DNA of 64,000 bases from Comamonas_C sp026954015 (lineage in GTDB: Bacteria > Pseudomonadota > Gammaproteobacteria > Burkholderiales > Burkholderiaceae_C): the NCBI GenBank assembly GCA_035063785.1, contig JAPSFS010000004.1, forward strand, positions 124,001 through 188,000, in the 5' to 3' direction. The translations under genes were made by a program, and so were the position numbers. Under the pieces are notes generated by a model. That model saw only the letters and a list, made by a program, of their open reading frames with translations. It was not told where the DNA came from and ran no database searches. Shown here piece by piece: positions 42,952 to 52,210 of the stretch. Each line of letters begins with the position of its first letter. The stretch's first letter is position 1.

Positions 42952-42981
42952 ATTCTACGAACGCGCTTAATCACCAGTCAA
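42952..42981 (-). promoter_or_regulatory. Sigma-70-like promoter for the lytic transglycosylase gene
   Basis: On the minus strand, TTGACT (-35, 42976-42981) is followed after 18 bp by TAGAAT (-10, 42952-42957). Both hexamers match consensus at five of six positions. It reads towards the lytic transglycosylase. Confidence 0.6.
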
Positions 42982-43385
42982 CACTATTAATGGCTGTTGT
43001 TATACATATGCAACATAAACAATCAGTTCTGTAGTGCTGATTGCAGCAACCACGCGGTGTTCCGGGGTTGCAACAAAATGCAACCAAAACGGGGCGGTTG
43101 TGATGCAGTCCCACGTGCCGCTGGCCTGCGCGGGGCGGTTCTGCGATGCAGTTCAGGCACAGGGCGTGTGGGGCGCACCACCGGGCCACAGCCTGGTGCA
43201 GCACCGAGGGAAGCTGTTTCCGGCGCTCGGGACCGCAATCTCCCACGCGCCACCGATGGCGGTGACCGCCGCGCCCGCCATCGGGCCCGGTGCCCCGAGT
43301 GCCTGCGGCCACCGGGCTTGTGTTTTCGCAGGGCCGGGCGATTCCACTCACAATACCGTGCACTGAGGTGACGCGAGGGCAATCG

Positions 43386-46300
43386 ATGCAGTGGGCAGCG
43401 GCGTGGGGCAGGTATCCAGCCTGGTTGAGGCGCGTGGTGGTGGCGGCGCTCGTGGTGCTGCTGCTGTACCTGCTGGCGTGGCTTGCGGTGCCGCCCATCG
43501 CGCGCGCGCAGATCGAAAAGCTCGGCAGCGAGGCGCTGGGGCGGCGCGTGAGCGTCGAGCGGGTGGAGTTCAACCCCTTCACGCTGGAGGCCACGATCCA
43601 TGGGCTGGCGGTGGCCAGCGCGGCGGGTGACGCGCCTCAGGTGCAGGTGGCGCGCATCTATGCCAACGCGGCGGTGCAATCGGTCTGGCGCCTGGCGCCC
43701 GTGATCGACGCGCTGCAGATCGACGCGCCCGTGGTGCATGCGAGCCAGACCGCGCCGGGCGCGTTCGATTTCGACGACGTGCTGCAACGCCTCGCCGAGC
43801 GTCCGAGCACCCCCTCGGACGAACCCGCACGCTTTGCGCTGTACAACCTGGAACTGCGCGACGGCAGCGTGGACTTCGACGACCGCGCGGTCGGCGCCCG
43901 GCACAGCGTGCGTGCGCTTGCGCTCAGTCTGCCGTTCTTGAGCACCTTCAAGGCCGACCGCGCGATCACCGTCACGCCCCGGCTCGCGTTCAAGCTCGAC
44001 GGCAGCGCGTTCGACTCCTCCGCGCAGGCTACGCCGTTCGAGGACGCGCGCCAGACCCACGCCAGCCTGCAGATCAGGGACTTCAACCTGGCGTCGCTCG
44101 CGGGCTACATCCCGGCGTCCGTTCCGGTCAAGCTGCGCGCGGCGACGCTCAACGGCGATCTCACGCTGGAGTTTTCCGAGCGCGAGGCAACCCCGCTCGT
44201 ACGCGTGGGTGGCAGCCTGCATCTGGCGGGCGTGGACGTCGCCGACGCGCAGGATGCACCGCTGCTCGCGTTCGAGCAGCTCAACGTGGCGCTGGCCGAC
44301 GTGCGCCCGCTCGAACGCGTGGTGCAGCTCGCCAGTGTGGAGCTGGTGGCGCCGCACCTGTCCGTGCGCCGCGACGCATCGGGCGCCGTGGTCGTGCCTG
44401 GGCTTGCGCAGCAGGGTGAGGCGCCCACCGCGCCAGTGCCCGAGGGCGATGCGCAGGGGCCGTTGTGGCACTTCGGCGTGCAGAAGGTGCAGGTGCAGGG
44501 CGGCGTACTCGACTGGCACGACGCGAGCCTGCCCGCAAGCGGCCAGCGCGACTGGCAGGTGCGCGACTGGCAGGCGCAGGCAAGCGACGTGGCGTGGCCG
44601 CTGGAGCAGCCGCTGCACTTCGACACCACGCTGCAGCTCGTCGGTGGCGCCGCGCACGGCGCACCCGCGCAGTTGCAGGCGCAGGGCGAGGCGACCGCGC
44701 GGCAGGCCAAGGTGGCCGTCACGGTCAGGGGCTTGGCGCTGGCGCTCGCCCAGCCCTATCTGGCGCAGACGCTCAGGCCCGTGCTCTCGGGCGTGGTGGA
44801 CGCGGCGCTCGCGCTCGAACGTGACGGGGATGCGCTGGTGCTCAAGGCCGAGCGCGTTGCACTGGACAAGTTCACGCTTGCGTGCGCCGAACGCAAGGGT
44901 TGCCGTTCGCTGCGCGAGGAGGGCGCGCGTGGTGCCGCGCCGGGGGTGCAGCTTGCGCTGCAGCAGCTCGAGGTGGCGCAGGCCGCCGTGGATCTCAAGC
45001 GTCACCACGTCACCGTCGCGCGCGTGGCGGTGCGCCAGCCACAGGCGCTGGCCCTGCGTGACAAGGCGGGCGCATGGGTGTTCGATGACTGGCTGGTCGC
45101 GCCCGCGCGGCCTGCACCCGCCGCCGCGCCGTCGGCAGCGCCCGCGTGGGGCGTGCAGGTGAACGAGCTGCAGGTGCAGGGTGGCTCGGTGCTGCTGCGC
45201 GATGCCGCGGCAGCGAGCCCCGTACGGCTCGATCTCGCGGGCCTGGACGTGGGCGTGCGCGATCTCCGGTGGGACGATGGCCGCGTGCCCAGGTTCGGCC
45301 TGCACGTGCAGACCCAGGTCGTGACCCGGCGCGCCGAACCCGGAAAGCTCCAATGGGACGGCACTGTGGCGCTCGCGCCGGTGCTGCAGGTCGGCGGCAA
45401 GGTGCGCGCGAGCAATCTGCCGCTGCAGGTGCTGCAACCCTATCTGGCGCAGGACCTGAACGTCGAGGTGCTGCGCGCCGACGGCCGTTTTGCGGGGGAC
45501 GTGCGCGTGGCGCAATCGACCGCGGGCCTGTCGGTCGGGGTGGAGGGCGATGCGGGGCTGGACGAGGTGCATGTGCGCGTGGCGCAGGCGGGCCGCAATG
45601 CCAGCGCCGCCGCGACCTCCACCGTGGGCGAGCGCGGGGAAGACCTGCTGCGCTGGAAGGCGCTCACGTTGCAGGGTGTGACGCTGGCGCTCGCGCCTGC
45701 GCAGCCGCTGGCGCTGGACGTGCGCGAAACGGCGCTCACCGACTTCTTTGCGCGCGTGATCGTGCAGGAGAGTGGGCGCATCAATCTGCAGGACATCCGT
45801 GCCGACGACGGCAGTGCGCCGCCGCCACCCGAAAGCGGCGTGGCGGACGCTGCCGGCCCCGCGCCGAAGATCCATTTCGGGCCGGTCGCGCTCACCAACG
45901 GCACGGTGGATTTCACCGACCACTTCATCCGGCCCAACTATTCGGCCAAGCTCACCGAGCTGACCGGGCGCCTGAGCGCGTTCTCGTCCGAGCCGCAGGC
46001 GGACGGCACGGTGCAGATGGCGCAGCTGGAGCTCCGGGGGCGGGCGCAGGGCACGGCGACGCTGGACATCTCGGGCCAGCTCAATCCGCTGGCCAAGCCG
46101 CTTGCGCTCGACATCCAGGGCCACATGCGTGACCTGGAGCTTGCGCCGCTCTCGCCCTACAGCGTGAAGTACGCGGGCCACGGCATTGAGCGCGGCAAGC
46201 TCAACATGGACGTCGCGTACAAGGTGCAACCCGACGGCCAGCTCACCGCGAGCAACAAGCTGGTGCTCAAGCAACTGGCGTTCGGCGACGAGGTGAAGGG

Positions 46301-47072
46301 CGCGCCCAACAGCCTGCCGGTGCGGCTTGCGGTGGCGCTGCTGGCCGACCGCAACGGCGTGATCGACGTGGACCTGCCGATCAGCGGCTCGCTCAACGAC
46401 CCGGAATTCAGCCTCGGCCCGGTGATCCTCAAGGTCATAGGCAACCTCATCATGAAGGCGATCACCGCGCCGTTCTCGCTGATCGCCAGCGCACTCGCGG
46501 GCGGCGACGAGCAGGGCAACGTCGCCTTCGCGCCCGGCAGCACGCGGCTGGACAGCAAGGCGCGCGAGCAGCTCGATGGCATCGCCAAGGCGCTCGATGA
46601 CCGTCCGGCGCTCAAGGCCACGGTGATCGGCTGGGCCGATCCCGCCGCCGAGCGCGAAGCGTGGAAGCACGAGCGCCTGCAGGCCCTGCTGCTCGCGCAA
46701 AAGCGCCAGGACGCGGTCCGCGCCGGCAAGGACGCCACGGCGATCACCACGGTGGACGAGGCGGAACGCGCAGCGCTGCTCAGGCAGGTGTACCGCCGCG
46801 CCGACAACCTGGACAAGCCGCGCAACCTCATCGGCATCGCCAAGACGGTGCCCGATGCCGAGATGGAAAAGCTCCTGCTCGGCAGCATCAGCGTGCCCGC
46901 GGACGCGATGTCCGAGCTCGCGCTGGCGCGCAGCGTCGCGGTGCGCGACTACCTGGCTGCGCAGCGCGTGCCCGCCGACCGCCTGTTCGTCGGCGCCAGC
47001 AAGCTGCGCGAGGCGTCGGCGCAGGGGCCGTCGTTCACGCCCCACGCCGAGCTGCAGTTGTCGGCGCGCTGA
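43386..47072 (+). CDS. DUF748 / AsmA-like giant envelope protein
   Basis: 1228 residues. One N-terminal membrane segment (VVVAALVVLLLYLLAWLAV, residues about 17-36) anchors a very long periplasmic part made of AsmA/DUF748-type repeats, e.g. VSVERVEFNPFTLEATIHGL and FGPVALTNGTVDFTDHFIRPNY. The C-terminal 200 residues contain an OmpA-like stretch, NVAFAPGSTRLDSKAREQLDG, that could touch peptidoglycan. AsmA-like proteins are linked to envelope lipid transport; the role of this one is inferred only. ATG at 43386 has GAGGG six bases upstream. It appears to be alone in its transcription unit. A 1340-residue antisense frame across it is a GC-codon shadow. Confidence 0.85.
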   Translation: MQWAAAWGRYPAWLRRVVVAALVVLLLYLLAWLAVPPIARAQIEKLGSEALGRRVSVERVEFNPFTLEATIHGLAVASAAGDAPQVQVARIYANAAVQSVWRLAPVIDALQIDAPVVHASQTAPGAFDFDDVLQRLAERPSTPSDEPARFALYNLELRDGSVDFDDRAVGARHSVRALALSLPFLSTFKADRAITVTPRLAFKLDGSAFDSSAQATPFEDARQTHASLQIRDFNLASLAGYIPASVPVKLRAATLNGDLTLEFSEREATPLVRVGGSLHLAGVDVADAQDAPLLAFEQLNVALADVRPLERVVQLASVELVAPHLSVRRDASGAVVVPGLAQQGEAPTAPVPEGDAQGPLWHFGVQKVQVQGGVLDWHDASLPASGQRDWQVRDWQAQASDVAWPLEQPLHFDTTLQLVGGAAHGAPAQLQAQGEATARQAKVAVTVRGLALALAQPYLAQTLRPVLSGVVDAALALERDGDALVLKAERVALDKFTLACAERKGCRSLREEGARGAAPGVQLALQQLEVAQAAVDLKRHHVTVARVAVRQPQALALRDKAGAWVFDDWLVAPARPAPAAAPSAAPAWGVQVNELQVQGGSVLLRDAAAASPVRLDLAGLDVGVRDLRWDDGRVPRFGLHVQTQVVTRRAEPGKLQWDGTVALAPVLQVGGKVRASNLPLQVLQPYLAQDLNVEVLRADGRFAGDVRVAQSTAGLSVGVEGDAGLDEVHVRVAQAGRNASAAATSTVGERGEDLLRWKALTLQGVTLALAPAQPLALDVRETALTDFFARVIVQESGRINLQDIRADDGSAPPPPESGVADAAGPAPKIHFGPVALTNGTVDFTDHFIRPNYSAKLTELTGRLSAFSSEPQADGTVQMAQLELRGRAQGTATLDISGQLNPLAKPLALDIQGHMRDLELAPLSPYSVKYAGHGIERGKLNMDVAYKVQPDGQLTASNKLVLKQLAFGDEVKGAPNSLPVRLAVALLADRNGVIDVDLPISGSLNDPEFSLGPVILKVIGNLIMKAITAPFSLIASALAGGDEQGNVAFAPGSTRLDSKAREQLDGIAKALDDRPALKATVIGWADPAAEREAWKHERLQALLLAQKRQDAVRAGKDATAITTVDEAERAALLRQVYRRADNLDKPRNLIGIAKTVPDAEMEKLLLGSISVPADAMSELALARSVAVRDYLAAQRVPADRLFVGASKLREASAQGPSFTPHAELQLSAR

Positions 47073-47185
47073 AACCCTCGCGCCAATCCACGCGACAATA
47101 GCGGCGTCGCCCGCGTGCGGCGGCGCTGCGCGCGCTTGCGTGGCGCCGCTCGCGCGCCACGGCTCCTCCTTCAGCTTCAGTCACC

Positions 47186-49816
47186 ATGTTTCCTTTCTCC
47201 AGCCAGGGTTCGGCCCCCGAAGCCGATCGCAACCCCGACCCGCCCGCCAAGCCGGCACCCGCGCATCCGCTCGATGCGCTCACCGGCGGGGCGTTCTCCG
47301 CGCCCACCTCGGGCGAGCGCGCGGCGCGTGTGCGCGACTGGCTGTCGGCAGACCCGCCGCTGGCGCAGTTGCAGGAGGTGTTCAAGGAACTGAGCGCGCG
47401 CGACAAGGGCGCGGCGCGCGCGGTACGCGAACGGCTCGACGAACTGCGCCGCGCAGCGGCGCAGCAGGCCATCGCCGCCGACTGGGCCGCCAAGGCCGAG
47501 GCCCTGCTGGCGGCCACGCGGCTCAACATAGCCGACGCCCTGGCGTGGCAGCGCGACGCCGCCAAGGCGGGCGCGCCGCTCTCGCGCGAGCCCTTGCAGG
47601 AGCTCAAGACCCGGCTCGCCGACCGGGTCAGGGCCATCGAAGACCTGCAGCACCGCGTGCAGGTGCAGCGCGAGGCCGCGGTGCTGATCGCGCAGCGCAT
47701 CGAGGTGCTTTCCACCAAACCTTGGCGCGAGGCACAGTCGGTGTTCGACGCCCTTGCCGCCGACGTGGCGCACTGGCGCGCACAGGCCGCCACACTCACG
47801 GGCGACGCGACCTGGCCCAGCGTCGATCTGCGCTTTCCGCCCCAGCTCGAAGCCGCACAGACGCAGCTCGGCATCGTCTGGGAGGCGTTCGGCGCGGCGC
47901 TCGCGCAGGCGGCGGCGGCAAGCACCGACCGCGAGGCGCCGCTGCCGTCCGTGCCGGTCTGGGCCGAGGAACTGCGCGCCGCGCGTGGCGAGCCCCGCGC
48001 TGCGGAGGGAGCCGCGGCACCCGCCAGGGCGCCGATGGACCCGCAGCGCGTCGAGGCGGCGGCGCAGGCGGTCGGCGCGGCGCTTGCCGCGCTGGAGCAG
48101 GAGACGGCGCAGGGCCACGGCAAGGGCAGCGTCTGCGCCGCGGCGGCGCTGCGCGCGGTGCTCAAGGAGCATGGCCGGTTCATCGACGCGGCGCTCGAAG
48201 GCCGGGTGCATGCGGCGCTCGTGGCCGCGGGCGAGCTTGAAGGCTGGCAGCGCTGGAGCGCCGACCAGATCCGCGAAGAGCTGCTGGCCAAGGCTGTCGG
48301 ATTGCTCAGCCGTCCCGAGGGCCAGGCCATAAGCGGGCGCAAGATGCAGGAGCTGCTGCGCCAGTTGCGCGAGCAGTGGAAACAGGCCGACCAGGGCGCG
48401 GTGGCCAACCACGCGCTCTGGAAAAAGTTTGACGACGCCTGCAACGCCGCGCACAAGGTGGTCGAGGCGTGGCTGGAAAAGTCGCGCGCCGAGGCCGCCG
48501 AGCACCGCGCCCAGCGCGAAGCCCTGATCTCCGAGGTGGGCGCCTGGACGCAGGCGCAGGCCGGCTCCACCGACTGGAAGGCGCAGGTACGCGCGCTGCA
48601 CCAGTTCAGCGAGCGCTGGCGCAACGGCGGCCACGTGGGCGAAAAAGTCTTTGCCGAACTGCAGCCGCTGTGGAAGCAGGCCATCGCGGCGGCGGGCGCG
48701 CCGCTGGCAGCCGCCCAGAAGGAGAGCCTGGAGCGTCGCCGCGCGCTGATCGACGAGGCCACAGCGCTGGGTACGCAAGGCAGCCTGCGCATCGACGCCG
48801 TCAAGGCGCTGCAGCAGCGCTGGCAGGCGGAGGCGCAGAGCGTGCCGCTCGAGCGCCGCGTCGAGCAAAAGCTCTGGGACGCCTTCCGCAAGCCGATCGA
48901 CGACGCCTTCGCGCGCAAGAGCGCCGAGCGCGAACGCGCCGCCGCGGCGCTGGGCGCGCACGACCGCGCGGTGCTCGAAGCTTCCAGGGCGCTGGAGGCG
49001 GCGAACGCCAGCGGCGATGCCGAAGCGATACGCGCGGCGATGCAGGCGCTGCAGGCCGCGCTGCAGGGTGCACCCGCCGGAAGTTCAGAACAAAAACAGG
49101 CTCCAGCGCTTGCCAGTGAAGCGTCAGCAGCTACAACGAATGAAGCATCCGCGGCGCCGCAAGCGCCGGCGCCCACCGCACCGCGCCGCGTCGTGGCGGT
49201 GCGCGGCGACGACCGCCCCGGTGGCGCCCGCCCGCCCGCCGCGGCCCCCGCGGGGCGCTCGCCCGACCGCAGGGACGGGCGACCGCCCCATGGCGCGCCG
49301 ACGGGTCGGTGGGGCCAGCGCGACCGCGCGGACCGTGCTGAGCGTGCCCCGCGCGGGCCGCGCCTGGGCGACGCCGCCTTTCGCGCGCAACGCGACGCGC
49401 TGGAGCAGGCGCAGGGCGCGCTGCGCAAGCTGGCAGCGCAGGCGCACGGCGAAGCGCTCGCACGGCTCACGGCTGCGTGGCGTGCGCGCGATGCGGCGCA
49501 ACTGCCCGCGGCACGCGAGCTTGGCCGTCACGTGAACGCGGCGGTGCACGGTGCGTGGGTGAAGGCGCTTGCGTCGGCACCGGCGGGGGATGCGTCCGAG
49601 GCGCTCTTGCGCCTGGAGATCGGCGCCGACGTACCGACACCCGCCGAGCACCACGACGCCCGCCGGGCGCTGCAACTGCAGTTGCTCACCCGCCGCAACG
49701 ACCCGCTGCCCGCGCAGACCTGGGGCGAGGATGTGGCGCGTGTGCTTGCGGGCGCCGCCGACGGCGCGAGCGAGCGGCGGCTGCAGGCCGCTCTCAAGGT
49801 GCTGCTGCGCCAGTGA
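47186..49816 (+). CDS. DUF349 domain-containing protein
   Basis: 876 residues, mostly Ala/Arg/Glu-rich helices with several DUF349 repeats (for example around LRQLREQWKQADQGAV, LHQFSERWRNGGHVGEK and LQQRWQAEAQSVPLERRVEQ). These repeats form helical bundles; the function is not established, though the family is common in betaproteobacteria. A disordered Pro/Arg-rich linker lies at residues about 630-730; it contains a family-1 repeat read in frame (residues about 633-652). The C-terminal 140 residues form another helical region. The tRNA-Leu terminator follows on the opposite strand. Confidence 0.8.
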   Translation: MFPFSSQGSAPEADRNPDPPAKPAPAHPLDALTGGAFSAPTSGERAARVRDWLSADPPLAQLQEVFKELSARDKGAARAVRERLDELRRAAAQQAIAADWAAKAEALLAATRLNIADALAWQRDAAKAGAPLSREPLQELKTRLADRVRAIEDLQHRVQVQREAAVLIAQRIEVLSTKPWREAQSVFDALAADVAHWRAQAATLTGDATWPSVDLRFPPQLEAAQTQLGIVWEAFGAALAQAAAASTDREAPLPSVPVWAEELRAARGEPRAAEGAAAPARAPMDPQRVEAAAQAVGAALAALEQETAQGHGKGSVCAAAALRAVLKEHGRFIDAALEGRVHAALVAAGELEGWQRWSADQIREELLAKAVGLLSRPEGQAISGRKMQELLRQLREQWKQADQGAVANHALWKKFDDACNAAHKVVEAWLEKSRAEAAEHRAQREALISEVGAWTQAQAGSTDWKAQVRALHQFSERWRNGGHVGEKVFAELQPLWKQAIAAAGAPLAAAQKESLERRRALIDEATALGTQGSLRIDAVKALQQRWQAEAQSVPLERRVEQKLWDAFRKPIDDAFARKSAERERAAAALGAHDRAVLEASRALEAANASGDAEAIRAAMQALQAALQGAPAGSSEQKQAPALASEASAATTNEASAAPQAPAPTAPRRVVAVRGDDRPGGARPPAAAPAGRSPDRRDGRPPHGAPTGRWGQRDRADRAERAPRGPRLGDAAFRAQRDALEQAQGALRKLAAQAHGEALARLTAAWRARDAAQLPAARELGRHVNAAVHGAWVKALASAPAGDASEALLRLEIGADVPTPAEHHDARRALQLQLLTRRNDPLPAQTWGEDVARVLAGAADGASERRLQAALKVLLRQ
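49082..49140 (+). repeat. Family-1 palindromic repeat, copy I, inside the DUF349 gene
   Basis: Degenerate copy: CAGAACAAAAACAGGCTCCAGCGCTTG, loop, AAGCGTCAGCAGCTACAACG. It is read without a stop as part of the disordered linker. Confidence 0.75.
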
Positions 49817-49828
49817 ACGCCGCCGTGG

Positions 49829-49860
49829 CCAAAAAAAAGGCCGCTGTGCAAGCGGCCTGT
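49829..49860 (-). terminator. Intrinsic terminator of tRNA-Leu
   Basis: Read on the minus strand: stem AGGCCGCT / AGCGGCCT (49851-49858 with 49838-49845) around a five-base loop, followed by a run of eight T (49831-49838 on plus as A). It lies 34 bases after the tRNA 3' end. Confidence 0.88.
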
Positions 49861-49893
49861 ATTCGAGTGGAACCGAGGCGGTTCCCCTACACT

Positions 49894-49978
<85 letters not shown>

Positions 49979-49996
49979 ATTTCAGGAAGTCGCAGA

Positions 49997-52210
49997 TTGT
50001 ATAGCAAAAAAAACGACCAACGCACCGCCAGCGACGATGAAATCGAGGGCAGCGTACAAGGGCACCGCGACGGTCACGGCTTCGTGATCCGCGACGATGG
50101 CGAGGGCGATATCTACCTGCCTTCGAACGAAATGCGGGCGGTGCTGCACAAGGACCGGGTGCGCGTGCGCATCGTGCGCCAGGACCGGCGCGGGCGCCCC
50201 GAGGGGCGTGTGCTGGAGATCATCGAACGCCCGCCGCAGCCCATCATCGGCCGCCTGCTGCACGAGGCCGGCATCTGGCTCGTCGCGCCCGAAGACCGGC
50301 GCTACGGCCAGGACGTGCTGATCCCCAAGGGCGCCACCGGAACCGGCGCCGCGGGGCAGGTGGTGGTAGTGCAGTTGACCGAGCCGCCGGCGCTGTTCGG
50401 GCAGCCCGTGGGGCGCGTTGTCGAGGTGCTCGGCGAGGTGGACGATCCGGGCATGGAGGTGGAGATCGCGGTGCGCAAGTACGGCGTGCCGCACGAGTTC
50501 AGCGAGGCCTGCCTTGCACAGGCCGCGGCGCTGCCCGACGCGGTGCGCGCGGCCGACCGGCGCCGCCGCGTGGACCTCACCGACGTGGCCTTCGTCACGA
50601 TCGACGGTGAGGACGCGCGCGACTTCGACGACGCCGTCTATTGCGAGAGCGCGCGCATTGGCCGCGCGAAGGCCTGGCGCCTGCTGGTGGCGATCGCCGA
50701 CGTGAGCCACTATGTGGATTCGGGCGGTGCGATCGACACCGACGCCTACGAGCGCGCGACGAGCGTGTATTTCCCGCGTCGCGTGCTGCCCATGCTGCCT
50801 GAGAAGCTCTCCAACGGCCTGTGCTCGCTCAACCCGCAGGTGCCGCGCCTGGCGATGGTCTGTGACATGCTCCTGACCGCCAAGGGCGCGGTACACGCCT
50901 ACCAGTTCTATCCGGCGGTGATCCAGAGCCACGCGCGCCTGACCTACACCGAGGTGGCCGCGATCCTCTCGAACACGCGTGGCCCCGAGGCGACGCGCCA
51001 CGCCGACCGGGTGGGCGACCTGCTGCAGCTGCACGACGCCTACCGCGCGCTGCTGGCTGAGCGCCACGCCCGCGGCGCGGTGGATTTCGAAACCACCGAA
51101 ACGCAGATCGTCTGCGACGCCAACGGGCGCATCGAGAAGATCGAGCCGCGCGTGCGCACCGAGGCGCACCGCCTGATCGAGGAGGCCATGCTCGTGGCCA
51201 ACGTCTGCGCCGCCGATTTCATCGGCGAGCACAAGCGTGCCTGCCTGTACCGCGTGCACGAGGGCCCGACGCCGGAAAAGCTCGACATCCTGCGCGGCTA
51301 CCTCAAGGCCGTGGGGGTGGCGGCGCAACTGCCCGACGACCCGCCCACGCGTGCGTTCCAGGCGATCGCCGACGCGACCAAGGACCGACCCGACGCGGCG
51401 CAGATCCACAGCATGCTGCTGCGCTCGATGCAGCAGGCGATCTACACCCCGATCAACAGCGGCCACTTCGGCCTAGCGTTCGAGGCCTATACGCACTTCA
51501 CCAGCCCGATCCGCCGCTATCCCGACCTGCTCGTGCACCGCGTCATCAAATCCATCCTCGCGGGCCGCCCGTATGAGCTGCCGCCGCTGCCCACGCCGGG
51601 CGACGCGCAGGCCAGGCTCGCGCGCCAGTGGGCTTCCAAAGGTCGCCAGGAAGGGCAGGCGGCGGCCATGGGCCCCGCGCGCGACACGCTGGCGTGGGAA
51701 GCCGCCGGGCTGCACTGCAGCGCCAACGAGCGCCGCGCCGACGAGGCGAGCCGCGACGTCGAGGCCTGGCTCAAGTGCCAGTACATGCGCGAGCACCTGG
51801 GCGAAGAGTACGGCGGCGTGGTCTCCGCGGCCACGAGTTTCGGCATCTTCGTCACGCTCGACGCGCTGTACGTGGAAGGCCTCGTGCACATCACGGAGCT
51901 CGGCGGTGAATATTTCCGCTTCGACGAGCTGCGCCAGGAGCTGCGCGGCGAGCGTACGGGCATCCGCTACGGCATAGGCGCGCGGGTGCGCGTGCAGGTC
52001 AGCCGCGTCGATCTCGATGGTCGCAAGATCGACTTTCGCCTGGTGCACGACGCCCCGGCGGACGAGACCGCCAAACCGGCGCGCGCCAGGGCCAGCGAGC
52101 CCCGCGAAGCCAGCAAGGGCGAGCGCCCCGCGCGCGAGGAACGCTCCGCAAGCGGCAAGACCACGCGCACCCGGCACCACCGCCAGACCGACCGGAGGAA
52201 GAAACCATGA
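49997..52210 (+). CDS. rnr: Ribonuclease R
   Basis: 3'-5' exoribonuclease of the RNB family, 737 residues, degrading structured RNA. Domains in order: cold-shock domains from about residue 18 (EGSVQGHRDGHGFVIRDDGEGDIYLP), the catalytic RNB domain with TIDGEDARDFDDAVYCE and RRYPDLLVHRVIKS, a C-terminal S1 domain (EEYGGVVSAATSFGIFVTLD) and a basic tail. The N-terminal helix-turn-helix found in many homologues is missing: the TTG start (49997-49999), with AGGAAG seven bases upstream, lies directly against the divergent tRNA-Leu gene. It leads a tightly overlapping gene train with an SDR, two cytochromes and a thioredoxin-like protein. Confidence 0.92.
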   Translation: MYSKKNDQRTASDDEIEGSVQGHRDGHGFVIRDDGEGDIYLPSNEMRAVLHKDRVRVRIVRQDRRGRPEGRVLEIIERPPQPIIGRLLHEAGIWLVAPEDRRYGQDVLIPKGATGTGAAGQVVVVQLTEPPALFGQPVGRVVEVLGEVDDPGMEVEIAVRKYGVPHEFSEACLAQAAALPDAVRAADRRRRVDLTDVAFVTIDGEDARDFDDAVYCESARIGRAKAWRLLVAIADVSHYVDSGGAIDTDAYERATSVYFPRRVLPMLPEKLSNGLCSLNPQVPRLAMVCDMLLTAKGAVHAYQFYPAVIQSHARLTYTEVAAILSNTRGPEATRHADRVGDLLQLHDAYRALLAERHARGAVDFETTETQIVCDANGRIEKIEPRVRTEAHRLIEEAMLVANVCAADFIGEHKRACLYRVHEGPTPEKLDILRGYLKAVGVAAQLPDDPPTRAFQAIADATKDRPDAAQIHSMLLRSMQQAIYTPINSGHFGLAFEAYTHFTSPIRRYPDLLVHRVIKSILAGRPYELPPLPTPGDAQARLARQWASKGRQEGQAAAMGPARDTLAWEAAGLHCSANERRADEASRDVEAWLKCQYMREHLGEEYGGVVSAATSFGIFVTLDALYVEGLVHITELGGEYFRFDELRQELRGERTGIRYGIGARVRVQVSRVDLDGRKIDFRLVHDAPADETAKPARARASEPREASKGERPAREERSASGKTTRTRHHRQTDRRKKP

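Larger units (their letters stand above)
42758..43385. other. 628-bp intergenic region between divergent mlt and DUF748 genes
   Basis: A 150-bp AT-rich patch (about 42930-43085) holds a minus-strand promoter, a palindrome, a TGTTG-N11-CAACA inverted repeat (42995-43015) and a direct repeat of TGCAAC (TGCAACAAAATGCAACC, 43069-43085 approximately). The stretch from 43090 to 43370 is GC-rich with open frames but none that I recognise; a 110-residue frame at 43034-43366 lacks any support. The DUF748 promoter should lie in this half but was not identified. Confidence 0.5.

Noticed and set aside
43034..43366. 110-residue frame in the mlt-DUF748 intergenic region
   Set aside because: No ribosome-binding site, no signal, no recognised family, and unusual Cys/His content; left as unsupported.
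43023..47045. 1340-residue open frame on the minus strand
   Set aside because: It is antisense to the DUF748 gene, rich in Arg/His/Gln/Val and without any family motif; long antisense frames are expected in DNA with this GC content.
47035..49470. 811-residue minus-strand frame
   Set aside because: Ser/Ala/Cys-rich shadow of the DUF349 gene; no recognisable fold.
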